A stretch of DNA of 64,000 nt from Chrysoperla carnea (Eukaryota; Arthropoda; Insecta; Neuroptera; Chrysopidae), in contig NC_058341.1 in NCBI RefSeq assembly GCF_905475395.1, forward strand, positions 69,881,501 through 69,945,500. Reading direction: 5' to 3'. The position numbers and the translations under genes were made by a program. How positions within the stretch are numbered: position 1 is the first letter of the stretch; every line of letters begins with the position of its first letter. Under the pieces are notes generated by a model. It was not told where the DNA came from, made no database searches, and worked only from the letters and a program-made list of their open reading frames with translations. Positions 37,191-49,555 of the stretch are shown one piece after another.

Positions 37191-40100
37191 AGGCTTCGTT
37201 GCCCAGTAGACTCTAATTACTGAATATATATGTTATATGCCGTTTTTTTTTAAATTACCCAGCTCACGGAAAGGATTTCTCGAGTTTCGAATTTCTCTAT
37301 TCTTGGTATCTATAGCTATATTAGAAAAATTACACATCACTACTGTGGAGGCCACGCTCCAAGTAGCCAAGAAATGTATTCATATATGATAATATATAAT
37401 TAATATATAGATAATATATAATATTGAACATCGATAGTTCAATAACGCAAACTACCTAGGAAAAATCTTTGCATAACGAGGAATCACATTTGAAACAGTA
37501 AATTTCTTTTAACAAGGCAACCTCAACGTTTGTTAACGTCCTTAAAACATTTTAGATCGCAATAGTATCAAAAAGTAATCCTAAAATATTTCTGGGGATA
37601 AAAGAATAACGTAGTTTCTGTGTTGATAATGAAAAAATTACAAAAGTAGAGAAAATTAACTTAAATTTTCAAAAATGCATTACAAAAGTATTGCATTATC
37701 GATTTAATAACCACAACGTATAGATTATGCACATCGCCGGCCATGCTATTAAAGTCATTTGTCATAAAAATCCTACTTAAATTTGAAATTAATTAATATC
37801 CTTAATTACATTACATAAACTTTAATTTTATCTTTAATTACAAAAAAATCAATGTGAATAAGACTTTTAAAAGCTAGATCAATAATTCTCTAATAAATGT
37901 ATTTCCTGTATTTATTCGATGCAATAATCAAATTTTTATATAGGTACTTTTAATTAATTATGTCACATAAATAGCATATTAATAGCATAAATTAAAAATA
38001 TTGGCAACATGTTGTTTAACATAGTAGACATCTCACAACTTTCTACCAAATTTTAACTTAGAGTGACTAATAAGAAAACAGAATTTAAAGGTGGACTCAA
38101 GAAAATTTTATGTTTCTCTTCAAATTACCAAATATTTCGATAAACAAGGTATTCATGAAATACGTCACGCAAACAGGGACAAGAAAAGGATCTGCGTGAC
38201 GACATTTGATATGCTGTAGGAGGCTTTAAGAAAACATGACGTGACGTTTGCAGTTAGTTGTCATTTTAATTTTAACGTTTGTTTTTGCTTGTACGTTTTT
38301 ATAAATTTTTGATTATTGGGGAGGTCTAGAAATAGTGACGTAATATTTTCGGGATGAGGGGAGAAAAAGGAATTCAAAAAAATGAAATTTTGTGTGGCGT
38401 ATTTTATGGACAGCGAAGCTGGCAAAAGAAAAGTTTGATAATAAATTTCACTTCCTACACTTTCGTTAGTTAATTAATGTTCATACTTTGACTTAATTTT
38501 TGATTCAGTTTTGAACTGTTTCGAAGGTCGACGGAGAGGGAAGAGTTGTGCTATAAATCATTATATTATAAGTAATAAAGTTTTTTGTCGCAATATATAG
38601 GTAGGTACTACTCGAGGAGATGTAATAGATGGCTTAGGAAATGATTTGGAGCTATTATTTCATTTCCTTTTTTCGAAAACTGGTGGATTAATGGATGTTT
38701 GTAATCAAATGTGAAGTTATTTACAAAAATTATACTGTTTTTTTTTTTCTAAAAAGGGACATGTAACGGAGAACAATAGTTACTAAGTACTGAAAACTGA
38801 CCTTAAATTGTGTGCTAAGATATTCAAACAACAAACTGTGAGCTCCTTACATCGAAATATTGAATTACCTAGTAATAGACTTAATATTCACTGTGTCGAG
38901 TTCCTTGTATATTCCTTTGAAGAATTGAACCTTTAAGGTCAGCTTTCATATCAAACCGTGGCTGACTGATCGATCAACACATAACTCCAACAATTAAACA
39001 GATTGGGCTGAAATTTGGCATTCAGATAGTTATTATGACGAACGCATATGCTAAGAACGGATTTTGAAATTCTGTATGGAGAAATGATATAAGACAGATC
39101 AATCAAAAACAAACCCCCCTAAATGGGAATAACACCTCTAAAATTCATTTTCAATTTTTTCTTTTATACATGCGAGAAAGATGTTGTTAATCTCCTCTCC
39201 CTCGCAAATCTAAAAAAGCTTCCGTTACAATTACTTTGGTTTTTTCACCTCATATAATGTCTTTGGCCCCCGAAAGAAGGCTGTAACGTGGATCAAGATT
39301 GAGGCCCCTTGCGAGCACAGCAATTACTTAGACATTCTAAACTAATATCCATGCTACATTACAGGGAGCTCCGTGGCCGAAGGCCACTTAATTGTCTTAG
39401 GGATAGAGGTAAATTTGATGTTTTTATTTATGGGGCGGGCTAAGTTAAGGCAAGGAAAAGTTGTTGAAAGATAGCATTTGGCGGATTTGCCTTTCATGCG
39501 AGCATACGGTAATAAATGCATAGCATTTATTTCATCTGTTTTTTGGGTAATTTGCGTCAAAACATGTCCCGGCCTGGCTTTTCTGAAGTTTCACCAAAGT
39601 CAAAAATATCTTCCCTCTTAAATCGTATCTAAATATACTGGTGTTTTTTTCGGGAGTTTACGAGTATGCACGATGTATTTTTTTTTTTTTTATTGGTAGT
39701 TGGTATTGTGATAATTATCTGTATTGCATACGTTGTAAATAAAAGTTTCGAAGCCGAGGTCAATCTATTTTGTACTTTAAATTAAAAAAGCTGCAAGAAG
39801 GCGACGCATTGATTGATAATAATTTATTTAGTTAAAAAATATTTGACTGTTTATCATGTTAATGATTAATGCGTCACAAATTATTCAACCGTTAATATGC
39901 TTCGATATATCACGAAAAAAATGACCACGAAACCACGAGCGTACGTACGTAACCACACACACACACACATATACTTCATTCCAAATTAGTGTTAATGTCA
40001 TGGCTTAACCATGAAACGTAAAGATCTGTTGAAAATTTCGTTTTCGAAAATCGGACCCATTAAAATTACTTTCATATACTGGGAAATTAATAATAAAATT

Positions 40101-40719
40101 AAATATAAAAAATAATCACAAACCAAAAAATACTACAAATAAAAAATTAAATCCAATCAACAAAGCACAAAGTACGTCATAACTAAAAATCCTAAAGGTG
40201 ATTCTACGTTAGTAAAACCATGAGAAGATAATAATCAAAAATAGTTTTTTTCTTCAAAAATTTGTTATAAATAACAATTCGGACTCCTTTAAGAAAAAAA
40301 AGAAGAAAAAGTGAATGATAAAACAAAACATCTTGTTCTTTATTATCTACTTATAAATGTATCTAAAGTAAAACTCTGAATATCATGTTTGCATGTGTTT
40401 TAATAAATTAGAAATGATTGGAGATAAACAGATTTCGCTATTTGTTTTGGTATTCAATAATTTAAAGAATTTTTTGAAGTATTCTCTAGAATATTTAGCT
40501 GGCGTTTTATGGAATCTACATGCTTGGAAATGAATTTTCATGCTTCGAAAATGGACCCCATCGATTCCTTTAATATTATAAGACGGGTTTGGTATGAAAT
40601 TGAAGTTCACAAAACTCAATACATGAAGATACCTACAAATTTCCAATCTCTATCTTTTATGGGTTTTGAGAAAATGAACCCAAAAGTTGTTTATTTTGAA
40701 TAAAGAATAACTTACAATT
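37191..40719. other. No gene seen
   Basis: Long repeat-poor-looking stretch. ORFs at 39354-39560 and 40383-40703 overlap each other or lack domain signal. It includes a microsatellite at 39951. Confidence 0.4.
39951..39970. repeat. Short (AC)n tract
   Basis: CCACACACACACACACACAT within unassigned DNA. Simple-sequence tracts of ATT/AAT also occur at 3578-3594, 27984-28008 and 42119-42138. Confidence 0.85.
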
Positions 40720-40960
40720 AGACTTTTGTTCTATCTTTTACCATTTAACAAGACTCAATTGCCTACGCTATAAAAATTTTAGCTCGATATCTTTTTTCGT
40801 TTTTGACTTATTGTGTTGATGGAAAGACGGGCAAACGGAAATGGGTTAATTACGCGCTTTTATCAACATCCATACCAAAATTTTGTTTGTAGCGTCAATA
40901 TTTCTAAGCATTACTTGGAACACTATGATATATTTCATATACAGTAGTAGGGCAAAATTT
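40720..40960 (-). repeat. Palindrome-headed repeat family, inverted fragment
   Basis: Inverse of the 5' half: CGATATCTTTTTTCGTTTTTGA, GAAAGACGGGCAAACGGAAATGG, CATACCAAAATTTTGTTTGTAGC and GATATATTTCATATACAG. No coding content. Confidence 0.55.
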
Positions 40961-41100
40961 ATGAATATGGGTTTAACAAAAAAAAGTCGCATTTAGCCCT
41001 GCTTAGTTAAAAATAAGATTGGCAAAAAATTTATTGAAATGTGGCAGGATGGCCAAAATTTAGAAAAACATCAAAATTCTTTCAGAGAAAAGTACTTTTA

Positions 41101-41584
41101 TTAACTTCCCAGTGGGAACATATTGTACTGGGTCCGATTTTGCAAATTGAAAATTTTGACATATCTCCACGTTTCAAGGCCTTTCGAGTCGAATAGTATG
41201 GTTTTTAAAAAGATGTCCGTGTGTGCACATGTATGTATGTATTTATGTATGTTCGGATTCAATTTTCGCCTCGCGTATCTCGAGAACAAATGATGATATT
41301 GACATGCCGTTTTTTGTACTGAATGAAAAATTGTACAATTGACATTATTATCACTTATCATTTATATAGTTTTAACGTTATCGGGGGTGCAGGGCTTTAC
41401 AAGGGCCGAAGCCTCCGCTGGAGGTTTTCAAAAACGCGAAGTGCCCTAAAATGAAAAAAAAAATTAAAAAAAAAAAAACGATATAAAATAATAAAAGTAA
41501 AAATAATAGAGGATCTGCAATAGTTTTAATAAAAAAAAAAATTAAAACATGATATTTTTTATCTTTTCACTGGGAAGTTAGTCG
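41101..41584. mobile_element. Short TIR element TTAACTTCCCAGTG...CACTGGGAAGTTAG
   Basis: A 14-base inverted end is seen at 41101-41114 and 41570-41584. The interior has ACATATCTCCACGTTTC...CGCGTATCTCGAGAACAAATG and CCTCCGCTGGAGG. The right flank (CGGGTCGCAGCTAGACCGC) may belong to a larger version. No transposase. Confidence 0.5.
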
Positions 41585-42179
41585 TGTGGACCTTTCGGGT
41601 CGCAGCTAGACCGCTTTTTTTTATGGAAAAATTACATTAGAGAAAGTTGTTAACAATCAAAACTACAGACAAAAAACGAAAAAAAAGAAGTTATTTGAGT
41701 TATAAGGCTATGTTAATTTCTTAACTAGCAACTTTCTTAGCCAACTGTATTTTATTTTTTTTATTTTCAACTCAAAATTATAAAGCTAAAATGATTACAA
41801 ATTTTTTTTTTATATGTAACTAATGTATTATGAAACTCAAATTTTGTATTTTTTTTATGTAAACAATTTTTATGTAAAACTTTTCAACCACAAATAAAAA
41901 AACAAAAAGAAAACAAAATTATTGAAATTTTGGTCCAAACCTTTATTTGATACAACCAGATAATATCAAAATCGAATGAATTTAAAATGTTGACAAAATA
42001 TTCAATTTTATTACTTAATGAAGATCTAGATAAATTACCCGGTCAATTAAAAAAAAAAATGAGTCAAGGTTAAAAAATTTGCAGCCCTCTGAAATTTGGT
42101 AGGATTGTTCAAAACACCATAATAATAATAATAATAGTAATAATAAGACAAAAGAGAGGTACTGCAAGTGGGTCCATAG

Positions 42180-42890
42180 CACCTAAACCAAAAGTTCTCT
42201 GTTCCCTCCTTGAGAACGATCTGCCACCCGAAGACGAGGCGTCTTCAGGTAGGAGGTGCTATTAAAATCAGATGAAGCTAAAGGATTCTGCCACACAGAA
42301 AGCCCACAGCTTCTCCGGCGGGATCTCTATCAGGATAGATGGATCCAAGGTTTCGGACCCAAACATTCTAAATCTAACGTCCTGCCGATTTCTGCAGGTG
42401 CAAATAACATATAAGGAGGTCTCGTCATCCTCCATACAGTCTCTACAAGTGGGACTATTAGAGTTCCCCGTATTGGTGATGGTTCAATCGACACTGCTCT
42501 GTCAAGAGTCCCACCACACTTCTCAACTGTGCTCTACTAAGTTTCAGGCGAGCATAGTTGAATGGCCTAGCTGTGGTTATACAAAGTTTGGCCAGTCACA
42601 TGCTGACATGTAAATTACAGAGCATCTTGCTATGGTAATGACAGGCTCAGGTGAAAGGGACGTTTAAGACGACCCCTCTCGTGCCAACGAGTCTGCTGCT
42701 TCATTCCCTTTAACGCCAGAGTGATCCGGAAACCAGATCAGCCTGACTGTGTTGTTCAGTGTCAAGTGATTCAGCTCCTCGAGGCATTCATGGACTATCC
42801 TTGATTGGAATCTTGACGCTTCAAGGGGCCGAAGAGTGGCCGGACTATGTGAGAAGATGCTTAAATTGGCCGGATAAAAATAACAGAGTT
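42180..42890 (-). pseudogene. Non-LTR (LINE) RNase H and C-terminal relic
   Basis: Minus-strand reading gives NNTVRLIWFPDHSGVKGNE, AADSLARE (42740-42679), the RNase H motif WVPGHSGVKGNEAADSLA, and further on CRDCMEDDETSLYVICTC (about 42460-42400), a jockey-type C-terminal zinc knuckle. Stops and frameshifts are frequent. The two plus-strand ORFs here are antisense shadows. Confidence 0.75.
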
Positions 42891-43049
42891 GGACTTAAAT
42901 TCTTCCCCACCTACTTTTTTAACATTTTCCTGAAATATGGGCTTTATTCGTGTCTTTTTTCAAGTAAAATGTGGGCAGGTTATGAAGTGTGTGTGACCTG
43001 AGTCAAAAGCACAGCCATTATATGGCTGTGGTTCAAACTTTATTTATTG

Positions 43050-43605
43050 CTTGCTAGAATGATACCTACCCGCTTCGCTGGATTTCTATAACACTCGAAA
43101 TAATGGTGGGGATTGTTTTACACCGGTAAAATATATTATTTTTAAAATATATAATAGTTATTACTCATTGAGTAATTGAGTATACCAGAGAAGATGGCCT
43201 TGAAGTATTTTATATTGACTATTTTTACAGAAATCTGTAATTTATGGTAATTTCAAATGTCAAAATAAATTAAATTATAACCTTCACTTCATATGCTGTC
43301 CCTTATCTTCCTTTTGTTCACAATTTCGTCTATTTATTATTTTGGTGTGGAACCCTAGTTTTAGGGCAAAAGCCATAGCTGAATCATACTTCGCTGTTGG
43401 ACATTATGGTTGTATAGAAATTGTATCAAGTAAATTTTATGAAATTTGAGAAACCCCCTATAAAAGAGTTCACTCGCTACTTTAAAACTTTTAAAATTTC
43501 ATTCATGTCAGTTCAGTAGTTTAGGCGTGATTGCGTAACATACATACATTCATACAGATAGACGGGCAGGCAGACAGGCAGAGTTTCTTTTGCATTTAAT
43601 ATACA
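43050..43605 (-). mobile_element. Reverse-oriented Helitron-like relic
   Basis: TACCTACCCGCTTCGCTGGATTTC at the left is the inverse of a Helitron 3' hairpin; CATACAGATAGACGGGCAGGCAGACAGGCAG...TTTGCATTTAATATA at the right is the inverse of a typical 5' region. CTAG at 43053 is present but the following base does not fit T. Confidence 0.5.
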
Positions 43606-43937
43606 GGGCGTATTGTCTAGTTGGCCATGAATTCTTACCTATACGTTAATCGCTTCTCGGCACAATGTGCTAAGATCAAAGTGTAGATCGGGAACGGGGA
43701 TAAACGGTGTTCGGGAACGGGCATAAACGTTGTCGACGCTGTGGTTATATCAATGAGACATTACCGAACGTCCTGAATCATTGTATCGTCCATTCAGCGG
43801 TGTGACAACGGCGACATAATGTTGACCGTCTTGTTCGCGGATCGCATCAACCCCCGGGTGCTACAAATTTTCAGATTTCTATTATGTCCGGCTCTCCCGA
43901 AACTTCTAATGGGCGGTCACCGTGGGCACCCTGTATA
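43603..43937 (+). mobile_element. CAGGG-ended insert carrying an R1/R2-like LINE zinc-knuckle relic
   Basis: The block runs from TACAGGGCG to CACCCTGTA with TA at each side. Plus-strand 43714-43850 reads CRRCGYINETLPNVLNHCIV and HSAV...RRHN, the Cys-Cys-His-Cys-type knuckle plus RHN motif of the C-terminus of some non-LTR retrotransposons. Frames shift several times. Confidence 0.5.
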
Positions 43938-44289
43938 AGGAAGAAATTAAGAATAGATATGCAATATTCTTTCCTGTCAAATTTAATCTTTACTGGAAAA
44001 ATATTGATGCAACGACTCAGATTACAAAAATCATTCATCTTTAGACACGGGCCAACCACAGAGTGTGTGATATGTTTCTAAACTAGATGTAGCAACACCC
44101 TTAAACTATGGTATATCTTCTTCGGAGAACAAAGTGCAAGGTTAACTGAAATTTTGCTCTTACCCAAGTATATAAAGCACTTGACGCAATAGATGTCTTC
44201 AACTTCCTTGTTTACCCTGCTGCTTGTTCGTTCCATACAGAGAGAATAGAGTTAGAAATATTAGTGCAAATTTTGATTCAGAAAATAAT

Positions 44290-47200
44290 ATGCGAAAGGT
44301 AATACAATTAATTATTGATAAATTCGAAGAAGAAGAAGCATTTCATTTAATTAACATAGATGATATTATTAAGAAATATGAAGAATTTCAAGAAGTTTTA
44401 CCTCAAGTTCTTCCATTTTATGGTAAGAATTTTTTTTTTTTTTTTTGGGAATAGTAAGCTAGGTTAGGTTATATTGGCTGTCCATGAAGGACACACTTAG
44501 GCTATACTGCCTTTTGTGATACCATATATGTGTTTTACCACCTTTCCACTGATAATTTCATTTATCAGTTCCTCAATTTCAGAGGCTGAGTGCACCTCCT
44601 TCATGCATATACCATGCACTACACCAGCCTATCACAACTATTAATTAAATTAATTTTGTTGCGACGGCGGGAATCCTACCCGCTACCCTAAACATACCGC
44701 GGACGGAATTGATTACTCCTTAACCAACTGAGCTAATAGGGTGACTTGTGAATAATACCCAGATAATTTTTCTCCAAAGCATTTATTGCCAAAAATATCT
44801 ATAATATATAATATTTTATGTGAAAAACATTTAAAATATGAACGCGCTAAAATATTTAAAGCTAAATTTTCAAAAATCGACTAAATTACAATCACTTTCG
44901 ACAGACAAAAATTGTCTGGCTAAATAGGATAACAAAATTTTTACCGCTTTTTTGTATATTCATAATTTTTTTAAACAATACCATCGAAAACTCATTCGAT
45001 TTCCAATTTTTTGTCATTATAATGTTCATATTCGCCGCTGTTAGTATTTTGGTTTCCTATCAGAGTGGTGGCGTGCGGATTTCTATGTTCTGCATATTTT
45101 TGTTATATAATACTTTTCATTTAGAACCAAGAGCATCCTTTTTTTAAAAACCATGTAACCCTTTATTTACCCCGACTATACTATGGCGAGGGCTATGTGT
45201 TTGAGCGGTATGTATATTGTTCATCTGTTCTCACCTAGCTTCTAAACTAAGTATCATAATTTGATAATTAGGTATCTTTAAAAGCGTCTTGATTTTCCGG
45301 TGTTAATAGGCTATGTGTCGTCACAACGTCAAATAAATTTTAATATGTCGACCGCTAGACGATATAAAATAAGTTTGAAAAACAAATTTCGATTTAACGA
45401 TAGCGTCTTTGATTTCTACTGAAAGGGCGTAATTAGCACTTCGCATACGTTCTACTGACTTAGTAATCTAGCGTCATCCGGCTAACCGTTAGAAACAAAA
45501 AATGACTTTGCGCTTAGTTTGTAAAGAATTTCAAGACTTTTTACACAGTTTCACTGGATGCCCAAACAGATTTGTGAAGAAAAAACTTTCATCAGTAACA
45601 GAAACCTCACTAATAATATAAATAGCAACTAGAAGAACAATATTGCGAGGCCAGACCCGCACATATTCAGGCGACTATTGAAGAAAGTATTAACCACAGA
45701 AACGTTTATAAAAGAGCACGCGTATATATATGAGCTATTGGAATTTACAAAAAAGTTTTTTTATCGATAAAAGCGGTTTTTGCAAACACTTGTCAATATT
45801 TTTCAAATTTGCAAAAGCGCTCTTCTTTTCACCAAATTTTTACCAAGTGTCGTTTAAAAATATATGTTTTTCAAAGAAATACGGGAGTTTTGAAAAAATG
45901 CTATTTTTAAGGTTTTTTTTTTTTAATAAATTATTTATTTAATAATATTTTGACATTGGAGATCGATCCGAAATAAAATATTACACATTTTTTGCACGAA
46001 AATTTATTTTGATACAAAGCGTATTTTAAAAAAAAATCGTTTTTGATCAACTTTGGCCGCCATTGAAAGAATAAATAAACTTCTAATCCAACCTTTTCAA
46101 TTGTTTTAGTGTTCGTTCTACTTCCTATATTTAATAACTTATTTCCAAATTATAATTCATACAAATTACCAAATAACATAATTATAATGTTTTAGCTGTA
46201 AAATGCAACGATAATATGATGATATTAAGAGTTTTGGTTGCTTTGGGCATTGGTTTCGATTGTGCTACGAAAAATGAAATACAAACAATGCTATCATTAG
46301 GCGTTTTACCCAATCAAATCATATTTTCACACCCAATTAAACAAGAGTCACATCTTCAATATGCTGCCTCCGTGAATGTGGAAACAATGACTGTTGATTG
46401 TGTAAGCGAATTGCATAAAATTAAAGCGATATATCCAACGGCAAAATTAGTTATTCGAATCGCCTGTGATGACCAATCGTCTCAACATAAGTTTGGCGAC
46501 AAATTTGGTTGTGATGCCGATGATGGTAAGTAATCTTAATGGGGTAGATTTTATGTAAGGGAGTACCAACCAAAAAACTTAATAAAGAAACAATAATCAA
46601 AGCTAAAAGAGACATTATCAGAAGCTCTGTAACTCTAAGATTAAAGCATTACTCAATGTTATGTCCTAAAACAGCAAATTGCTGCATCAGGAGAGCGGAA
46701 AAATATGATGGATACAATTCAAGAAAGTTTTTTTCTCACCTTCTCGAGAAAGTGTAAATTTTTGTCCCATTGGAGAGAATAATAGTACACATTCCAATCT
46801 TGGCTTCGTCTCGGACAATGAACATGAGATCTGAGACATTCTTCTTTACTTTTGCTCCCCAGATGTGAAATAACCTATTTTGCAGTATTTGGAGCTAAAT
46901 GACTATTAATGAGGATTTAAAAAGGATATAAAAATAAAATTTACTATAATTTAACTTCTGAACATTTTTATCTTTTTTTTGACTAAAATTCTGAAATACA
47001 AAAAATTGAACATAAATAAATCCGTGAATATTCCTGCTAAGAAAAGAAAGCTCAGAAAATAAATTATAAGACACTCTATTTAATACAACTTTAACTAATA
47101 TTAGTCCAATTTTCAAGAAAATAAAAACTATGATTCTATTGTATTCAAAAATTGAAAAATTATTTTTCCTTAGAATTCTATGCTCCATACTACGCGAAAC

Positions 47201-49362
47201 ATAACGATGAAATAAAATTTTTTCACATTTCATACTTTTACTATCTATACTTCAGTACTGGGGCTGGGTAATGACAATAGACACTTATGCAATAAATTTT
47301 ATTATTTTCTGGGGGGATTATGTGGTAGTATTTGTTGTTAAACTTATATTACAATCTAATAGCCGGTATTTTACAATCAAATAGCCGTATAGCGACAAGT
47401 ACAAGACCAAGACTTCGCTTTTCATTAATTAAAATATTTAGGTATATTACAAGTATTTTTCCAAAATTTTCTAATTAACATATTGGCTAATAAGGAATAA
47501 ATAAGGAATAATAAGGAAAGAAGTAGCATCAGCTAGCAAACTGCTACGTCTATAATACTGATTTTACATTACAGAAGCATATGAACTACTTTGCGTTGCC
47601 AAAATATTAAAATTAAATATTATTGGCGTATCCTTTCATGTTGGATCTAGTTGTTGCGATTATAACACATTCACATATGCAATAGAAATGGCTCAAAAAG
47701 TATTCGCATTAGGAAAAACTATTGGATTTGATATGGTTTTATTGGATATTGGTGGTGGTTTTCCTGGAACAAACCAAACAGAGTTCCGTAAAATTGGAAG
47801 AATTGTTAATGACGCCCTAGATAAACATTTTTCATGCGAAAATGTGCATGTAGTAGCAGAACCTGGTCGATATTTTGTTGAATCGGCTGTGTCTATTGCA
47901 TGTCGAATAATTTCGAGAAAAAAACGGAAGGAAAAGTTTTCAGTTTATTTAAATGATGGACGATGTGGGTCATTTTCATTTTTAAACTTTTGTTATGAAC
48001 CATTTGAATTTAAAATTTTGAAAGTAAGTTACAAAAAATGAATACTATAATAACATATTTTAATCACGTTAGCAGAAAATCGAATAATCATAAAGTTTTG
48101 AATTAGAAGTACACTCGGTAAAAAAAATAAAATAAAGTTCAATAACTGAAACCCCAACGACTGCGAAATCGCGCTCTTAAAAGTATGAAAACAAGAAAAT
48201 ATTCTCATCTGAAATTATTATAAGTAAAATTGTCATTACTGTCGGGGGACCTCTAAAATTAAACAGTTTTCCATAGGACGGAAAAGAGGTCCCCCAACTT
48301 TAATGACGCTTTTACTTATCATAACAATTTCAGATGAAATATTTTCTTGTTTTCATACTTTTAACAGCACGATTTTGTCGTGCGTCGGGGTTTTAGTTTT
48401 TGAACTTTATTTTATAGAGTATATTGTTGTGTCCCTTGGGTCCAGGGAATGATGCTGCCACCAAAGTTCTTTGTATTTAGAAAGGAGAGACCTTATGAAT
48501 CCTTTGTAGAATGAAAACGACTTTTGTATTTGATTATTTAATTTATTCGATGAAGTTTAAAATATATTTTATATTAATCTATCACTTGTATTGTTGTGAT
48601 TAACGTTATTAGATCACAGTATTGTAGAGATGCAAAACTAAGTTGTAATAATCACTGTATTATTAAGTTGATGTCTAAGATTGTATAATCACTGTATGAA
48701 TTTTGAATATTTTAGTTTGCCTTTAAATATAAAACAATTAGGTCAAAATATAAAATATTATGACGTAAAAATTGAATATTGAATATGAGTTTTTGCTGAC
48801 AAGTAATATAATCAAAACCATGTCGTTGGATTACAACTTAGACCTCAATTCAACTATTTTGATTGCTAACATAAGTAACTAGCTTAATGAAAAAATATTT
48901 TAAATTAGGTTATTTAAAATATTATTACTTAATAATAATATGAATGATTTAGTGTGCTAGAGCCACGTTTTTAAGGATAACGCTGTCCAGGGCCTAACAA
49001 TATATTTGAAGAAAAACTGTTTATTTTAAGAAAGCTAGACAAAGTCTGAGTCTTTTCATTTTTAATAGGATGTAGTAAATCCGGAAATGTATCAGTCAAT
49101 AGTTTATGGGCCAACTTGCTGGGGTGAAGATATCGTTGAAAAATCAGTTTATTTACCACAATTAAAAATACATGATTGGTTATATTTAGAAAATTTCGGC
49201 GCTTATAAGCAAGTATTATTTACCAAATTCAATGGTTTCTCAAAGCCAAAAATATATGCAATTTGTAGCACAAATAAATGGAGTTTTTTTAAATCCAGTT
49301 TTTCGATTCGTGAAAATAACATTCAAGAACATGGTACATGTATGATTATCAATAGTTCTTAA
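44290..49362 (+). CDS. Ornithine decarboxylase-like PLP enzyme, four exons
   Basis: Exons 44290-44422, 46196-46525, 47575-48023 and 49069-49362 join in phases 1,1,0 and give 401 residues. PLP-binding features of fold-III decarboxylases are present: FYAVKCN with the Schiff-base lysine (about K47), GFDCATKNEI, SFHVGSSC, LDIGGGFPG and EPGRYFVE. The catalytic cysteine is kept in GPTC (about C321), as are ENFGAY and FNGF. Three residues differ from classical ODC: the YGSF tyrosine is Cys (about 285), the Asp matching mouse D332 is Cys (about 294), and the Asp after the catalytic Cys is Trp (about 322). The C-terminus is short, without the PEST degradation tail of mammalian ODC. The frame is open upstream of the ATG at 44290 to 44224, after an acceptor-like tacag ending at 44240, so an extra 5' exon is possible. 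It may be a divergent decarboxylase or an antizyme-inhibitor-like paralogue. Confidence 0.88.
44430..44745 (-). mobile_element. tRNA-derived SINE inserted next to the exon 1 splice donor of the ODC-like gene
   Basis: On the minus strand it starts GTCACCCTATTAGCTCAGTTGGTTAAGGAG (A-box-like TTAGCTCAGTTGG) and has GGTAGGATTCCCGCC (B-box-like), then a tRNA-unrelated body and a 17-base A tail (T run 44430-44446). The tail ends 7 bases after the donor GT at 44423. Orientation is opposite to the host gene. Target duplications are not clear. Confidence 0.8.
44746..46195. other. Remainder of intron 1 of the ODC-like gene
   Basis: Non-coding right of the SINE. It ends with the acceptor TGTTTTAG before 46196. 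The plus ORF at 45730-45942 is Phe-rich low-complexity. Confidence 0.6.
48112..48422. repeat. Foldback MITE in intron 3 of the ODC-like gene
   Basis: Arms 48112-48259 and 48277-48422 are inverted: AAAATAAAGTTCAATAACTGAAACCCC, AAAAGTATGAAAACAAGAAAATATT and GGGGGACCTCT appear in reverse on the other side. The whole insert could form a hairpin in the pre-mRNA. It is non-coding. Confidence 0.85.
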
Positions 49363-49393
49363 GAAATTTGTATGCCACATCATTTTTATTGTG

Positions 49394-49399
49394 AATAAA
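49394..49399 (+). promoter_or_regulatory. Poly(A) signal of the ODC-like gene
   Basis: A canonical AATAAA lies 32 bases after the stop codon of the last exon, followed by T-rich sequence. This fits the 3' end of the ODC-like transcript and implies a very short 3' UTR. Confidence 0.6.
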
Positions 49400-49478
49400 A
49401 TTTTTATCTTTAAAAATTATTAAATATCTCTTTATTAAGGATGTATCCCTGATAAAAAAGTTGAATTCAATTCGAATT

Positions 49479-49555
49479 AAAATTTTCGAGTTCATTTCGC
49501 TTTGATTTCGAGTTCGAAGGGAATAGAAATTCAAAGCGAAATGAACTCGAAAATT
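49479..49555. repeat. Short palindrome downstream of the ODC-like gene
   Basis: AATTTTCGAGTTCATTTCGCTTTGA (49479-) and TTCAAAGCGAAATGAACTCGAAAATT (to 49555) are inverted around GAGTTCGAAGGGAATAG. It lies about 80 bases past the poly(A) signal. Confidence 0.7.

Noticed and set aside
42272-43001. Plus-strand ORFs of 113 and 80 codons
   Set aside because: They are antisense to a clear LINE RNase H relic (HSGVKGNEAADSLA) on the minus strand.
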